A stretch of 64,000 bases of DNA from Eisenbergiella porci (GTDB lineage Bacteria > Bacillota > Clostridia > Lachnospirales > Lachnospiraceae). Location of the stretch: the NCBI RefSeq assembly GCF_009696275.1, contig NZ_VUMI01000026.1, positions 1 through 64,000 of the forward strand, written 5' to 3'. Positions within the stretch are counted from its first letter, which is position 1; each line of letters starts with the position of its first letter. Shown here piece by piece: positions 60,922 through 64,000 of this stretch. The position numbers and the translations under genes are program-made. Under the pieces are notes generated by a model. That model did not search any database. It saw only the letters and a list, made by a program, of their open reading frames with translations, and was not told the origin of the DNA.

Positions 60922-63585
60922 ATGAGTAAGGAACTGGCTAAAACCTACGATCCTCATGGCATTGAGGACAGACTTTATGAAAAGTGGATAGCAAAGAAAT
61001 ATTTCCATGCAGAGGTGGACAGAAGCAAAAAGCCCTTTACTATTGTAATGCCGCCCCCGAATATCACGGGACAGCTGCATATGGGACACGCCCTGGACAA
61101 TACCATGCAGGATATCCTGATCCGTTTCAAGAGGATGCAGGGCTATAATGCGCTGTGGCAGCCGGGAACAGATCATGCCAGCATCGCAACGGAAGTGAAG
61201 ATCATTGAAAAATTAAAGGAAGAAGGCATTGACAAGCACGACCTGGGAAGGGAAAAATTCCTGGAGCGCGCCTGGAAGTGGAAAAAGGAGTACGGCGGCA
61301 GGATTACAAGCCAGCTCCGTAAGCTTGGCTCCTCCTGTGACTGGGACAGAGAGCGCTTCACCATGGACGAAGGCTGCAATAAAGCCGTAACCGAAGTGTT
61401 CTGCAAAATGCATGAAAAGGGCTGGATCTATAAAGGCAGCCGTATCGTAAACTGGTGCCCGGTATGCAATACCTCCATTTCCGATGCGGAGGTGGTTTAC
61501 GAGGAGCAGGCGGGCCATTTCTGGCACATCAAATACCCGCTCATAGATGAAAACGGCGCGCCCAGCACTACGGAGTTCCTGGAGTTCGCAACCACCCGTC
61601 CGGAAACCATGCTGGGTGATACGGCTGTGGCGGTCAACCCTGAGGATGAAAGATATACGTCCCTCATCGGCAGGAAGGTGCTGCTGCCCCTGATGAACCG
61701 GGAAATCCCCATCGTGGCGGATTCCTATGTGGATATGGAATTCGGTACCGGCGTGGTTAAGATCACCCCGGCCCATGACCCTAACGACTTTGAGGTAGGA
61801 AAGCGCCATAACCTGCCTGAAATCAATATTTTGAACGATGATGCCACCATCAATGAAAACGGCGGCAAATTCGCGGGCATGGGTCGTTATGAAGCGAGAG
61901 CTGCCATCGTGAAGGAGCTTGACGAAATGGGGCTTCTGGTGGGAATCGAAGACTATTCCCATAATGTAGGCACCCATGACCGCTGCAAGACCACGGTGGA
62001 GCCGCTGATTAAAAAGCAGTGGTTCGTAAAAATGGACGAGCTGATCAAGCCCGCTGTGGAGGGTGTGAAAAACGGCGATATCCGGCTGATTCCGGAACGC
62101 ATGGACAAAACCTATTATAACTGGACCGATAACATCCGCGACTGGTGTATTTCCAGACAGCTCTGGTGGGGACACCGCATACCGGCTTATTACTGTGACG
62201 AATGCGGTGAAATCGTGGTGGCTAAGGAAGCGCCTTCGGTTTGCCCGAAGTGCGGCTGCACTCACCTGACCCAGGATCCGGATACGCTGGATACCTGGTT
62301 CTCCTCCGCGCTGTGGCCCTTCTCTACGCTGGGCTGGCCGGATAAAACAGAGGATCTGGATTATTTTTACCCTACGGATGTGCTGGTTACCGGCTACGAT
62401 ATCATTTTCTTCTGGGTTATCCGCATGATCTTCTCCGGCTATGAGCAGATGGGTGAAAAACCCTTTTCCACCGTCCTGTTCCACGGCCTTGTCAGGGATT
62501 CCCAAGGCAGGAAGATGTCCAAGTCTCTGGGCAACGGCATCGATCCGCTGGAGATCATCGACCAGTACGGCGCGGATGCGCTGCGCCTTACCCTGATTAC
62601 GGGAAATGCGCCCGGAAACGATATGCGCTTCTACTATGAAAGAGTGGAGGCCAGCCGTAATTTTGCCAATAAGGTATGGAATGCTTCCCGTTTCATCATG
62701 ATGAATATGGACGGCAAGACCATCCCTCAGGATGCGGACAGACATCTGCAGCCGGTGGATAAATGGATACTTTCCAAGCTGAACAATGTGGTGAAGGAAG
62801 TAACCGACAACATGGAGAACTTTGAATTGGGCATCGCTGTCCAGAAGGTATATGACTTCATCTGGGATGAGTTCTGCGACTGGTATATTGAAATGGTGAA
62901 GCCCAGGCTGTATGACACCGATGATGCGGACAGCCAGGGAGCGGCCCTGTGGACGCTGAAAAATGTGCTTCTTAACGCGCTGAAGCTGCTGCATCCTTTC
63001 ATGCCCTTCGTGACGGAAGAGATTTTCTGCACGCTCCAGGACGAGGAAGAATCCATTATGATTTCAAAATGGCCCGAATACCGCGCGGACTGGAATTATG
63101 CGGCGCAGGAGAAGGATATTGAAATCATCAAGGAGGCCGTAAGGGGCATCCGTAACGTGAGAAGCAATATGAACGTGCCGCCCAGCAAAAAGGCGCATGT
63201 TTATGTAGTAAGCGACAAGGAGGATATCACCCGGGCATTTACCGAAGGAAAGCTGTTCTTCGCTTCCCTTGCCTATGCTTCCCAGGTAACCGTCCAGGCG
63301 GACCGGACAGGCATTGCGGATGATGCGGTTTCCGTTGTGATCGCAGGGGCCACCTGCTACATCCCCTTTGCAGAGCTGGTGGATATCGCCCAGGAAATCG
63401 AAAGACTGGAAAAAGAGGAAAAGAAGCTGCAGGGTGAGCTGGCGCGCGTCAACGGCATGCTGAGCAACGAAAAATTCCTGTCCAAGGCGCCGGAAAGCAA
63501 AATCGTTGAGGAAAAGGAAAAGCTGGAAAAATACACACAGATGATGGCACAGGTAAAAGAACGTCTGGGCGCCCTGAAAAAATAA
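60922..63585 (+). CDS. valS: Valyl-tRNA synthetase
   Basis: 887-aa class I aminoacyl-tRNA synthetase. ATP-binding HIGH motif in [15 protein letters not shown] (HMGH), editing CP1 domain with [19 protein letters not shown], a zinc-like C-x2-C pair in [13 protein letters not shown] and VCPKCGCTH, the KMSKS motif in [11 protein letters not shown], and a C-terminal coiled coil ([19 protein letters not shown]). TAGGAG precedes ATG 60922; the longer open frame runs through the T-box and is not used. It charges tRNA-Val in the cytoplasm. Regulated by the T-box upstream. folC follows. Confidence 0.98.
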   Translation: MSKELAKTYDPHGIEDRLYEKWIAKKYFHAEVDRSKKPFTIVMPPPNITGQLHMGHALDNTMQDILIRFKRMQGYNALWQPGTDHASIATEVKIIEKLKEEGIDKHDLGREKFLERAWKWKKEYGGRITSQLRKLGSSCDWDRERFTMDEGCNKAVTEVFCKMHEKGWIYKGSRIVNWCPVCNTSISDAEVVYEEQAGHFWHIKYPLIDENGAPSTTEFLEFATTRPETMLGDTAVAVNPEDERYTSLIGRKVLLPLMNREIPIVADSYVDMEFGTGVVKITPAHDPNDFEVGKRHNLPEINILNDDATINENGGKFAGMGRYEARAAIVKELDEMGLLVGIEDYSHNVGTHDRCKTTVEPLIKKQWFVKMDELIKPAVEGVKNGDIRLIPERMDKTYYNWTDNIRDWCISRQLWWGHRIPAYYCDECGEIVVAKEAPSVCPKCGCTHLTQDPDTLDTWFSSALWPFSTLGWPDKTEDLDYFYPTDVLVTGYDIIFFWVIRMIFSGYEQMGEKPFSTVLFHGLVRDSQGRKMSKSLGNGIDPLEIIDQYGADALRLTLITGNAPGNDMRFYYERVEASRNFANKVWNASRFIMMNMDGKTIPQDADRHLQPVDKWILSKLNNVVKEVTDNMENFELGIAVQKVYDFIWDEFCDWYIEMVKPRLYDTDDADSQGAALWTLKNVLLNALKLLHPFMPFVTEEIFCTLQDEEESIMISKWPEYRADWNYAAQEKDIEIIKEAVRGIRNVRSNMNVPPSKKAHVYVVSDKEDITRAFTEGKLFFASLAYASQVTVQADRTGIADDAVSVVIAGATCYIPFAELVDIAQEIERLEKEEKKLQGELARVNGMLSNEKFLSKAPESKIVEEKEKLEKYTQMMAQVKERLGALKK

Positions 63586-63753
63586 GCGGCAGACGGTACC
63601 GTGCAGGGTATCATGGATTCACAGGGCGGAAGCAGGGTGCGCATAGCTGTTTTGCGCCCCCTTGCTTGAAGCCGCACAGGCGGCCTTGCGTAGTGTGGGC
63701 GCTGCGGTTTCGGAGTACGGGCCGTCCCAAAGAAATACACGAGGCAGAAGATA

Positions 63754-64000
63754 ATGATGGAAAAAAAGAGCTATACCTACGAGGAGGCAGTGGATTATGC
63801 CCTGCAGATCCCCAAATTTACGAAGAAAAATACACCTGAGGACACCCGAAGGTTTTATGAATATCTGGGAAGGCCGGGCGAACGGTCGGGCATGATCCAT
63901 GTGGCGGGAACAAACGGAAAAGGATCAGTATGTTCCTATATTAATGCTGTTTTAAGCGGCGCGGGCCGGAGGACCGGTCTTTTCACCTCCCCGCATCTGG
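63754..64000 (+). CDS. folC: Folylpolyglutamate synthase / dihydrofolate synthase, 5' part
   Basis: The first 82 codons of FolC; the rest lies outside the window. They show [16 protein letters not shown], the P-loop [11 protein letters not shown] with its ATP-binding Lys, and GLFTSPHL. The enzyme adds glutamates to folates (and to dihydropteroate in the bifunctional form). GAGGCAGAAG precedes ATG 63754; ATG 63757 is also possible. The 168-base gap after valS holds no clear terminator, and valS-folC is a common order in Firmicutes. Confidence 0.92.
   Translation, partial: MMEKKSYTYEEAVDYALQIPKFTKKNTPEDTRRFYEYLGRPGERSGMIHVAGTNGKGSVCSYINAVLSGAGRRTGLFTSPHL

Noticed and set aside
61213-62994. 593-codon open frame on the minus strand inside valS
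   Set aside because: Exact antisense of a strongly conserved synthetase, no ribosome site, no recognisable motif; produced by the codon usage of valS.

Overview
The window reads as the chromosome of a Gram-positive, anaerobic, carbohydrate-foraging Clostridia, most likely a gut Lachnospiraceae. The signs are purine-rich AGGAGG ribosome binding sites, several TTGACA/TATAAT promoters with 17-nt spacers, a T-box leader on valS, lipobox-anchored sugar-binding proteins next to LplB/LplC-type permeases, YesM/YesN two-component pairs, intracellular glycosidases, an LtaS-type sulfatase and Rpn-type nuclease/transposase genes. No tRNA, rRNA, CRISPR array or intact prophage was seen. Genus cannot be fixed by eye.

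Layout. 0-1.1 kb: an unrecognised coiled-coil protein. 1.2-9.7 kb: a YesN/YesM two-component system divergent from a sugar ABC operon (binding lipoprotein, two permeases) that ends in a cytoplasmic GH66 dextranase-like enzyme. 9.9-14.9 kb: an intact Rpn-family gene and a deleted copy of one, bracketing a decayed locus (C-terminal stub of a binding protein, a GH29 fucosidase with several lesions) plus an intact GH35 beta-galactosidase. 15.1-17.1 kb: KDPG aldolase-VOC fusion and KDG kinase behind an 11-bp perfect inverted repeat. 17.5-20.6 kb: an Rrf2 regulator with a perfect palindrome inside its promoter, a wrecked flavin disulfide reductase, and a CcdA-TlpA fusion. 20.7-27.7 kb: GNAT, asnA, and an OmpR/histidine kinase/ABC exporter module of antimicrobial-peptide-sensing type.

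28-42.8 kb is the most interesting segment. It holds a CBM9-like protein, an LplB/LplC/lipoprotein importer (LplC frameshifted as given), then a tightly overlapping run of five enzymes without signal peptides: two GH29 alpha-L-fucosidases, a GH18 enzyme, a 902-aa protein with two transglutaminase-fold domains (PNGase superfamily) and an M17 aminopeptidase. A strong terminator closes the run and a convergent LacI regulator follows. I read it as a candidate intracellular pathway for fucosylated glycopeptides; this is inference.

43-58.9 kb: TetR plus flavodoxin; a cell-envelope group (LTA-synthase-like sulfatase, YfhO-like protein, DUF1624-type acyltransferase) from one minus-strand promoter; GNAT; a MORN-repeat membrane protein; a rubredoxin-glutamate synthase fusion; MATE pump; GNAT; a GH2 glycosidase divergent from an AraC regulator. 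59.1-60.24 kb is a graveyard of four truncated genes. 60.26-63.6 kb is valS with its own promoter and T-box leader, followed by the start of folC, which runs off the window.
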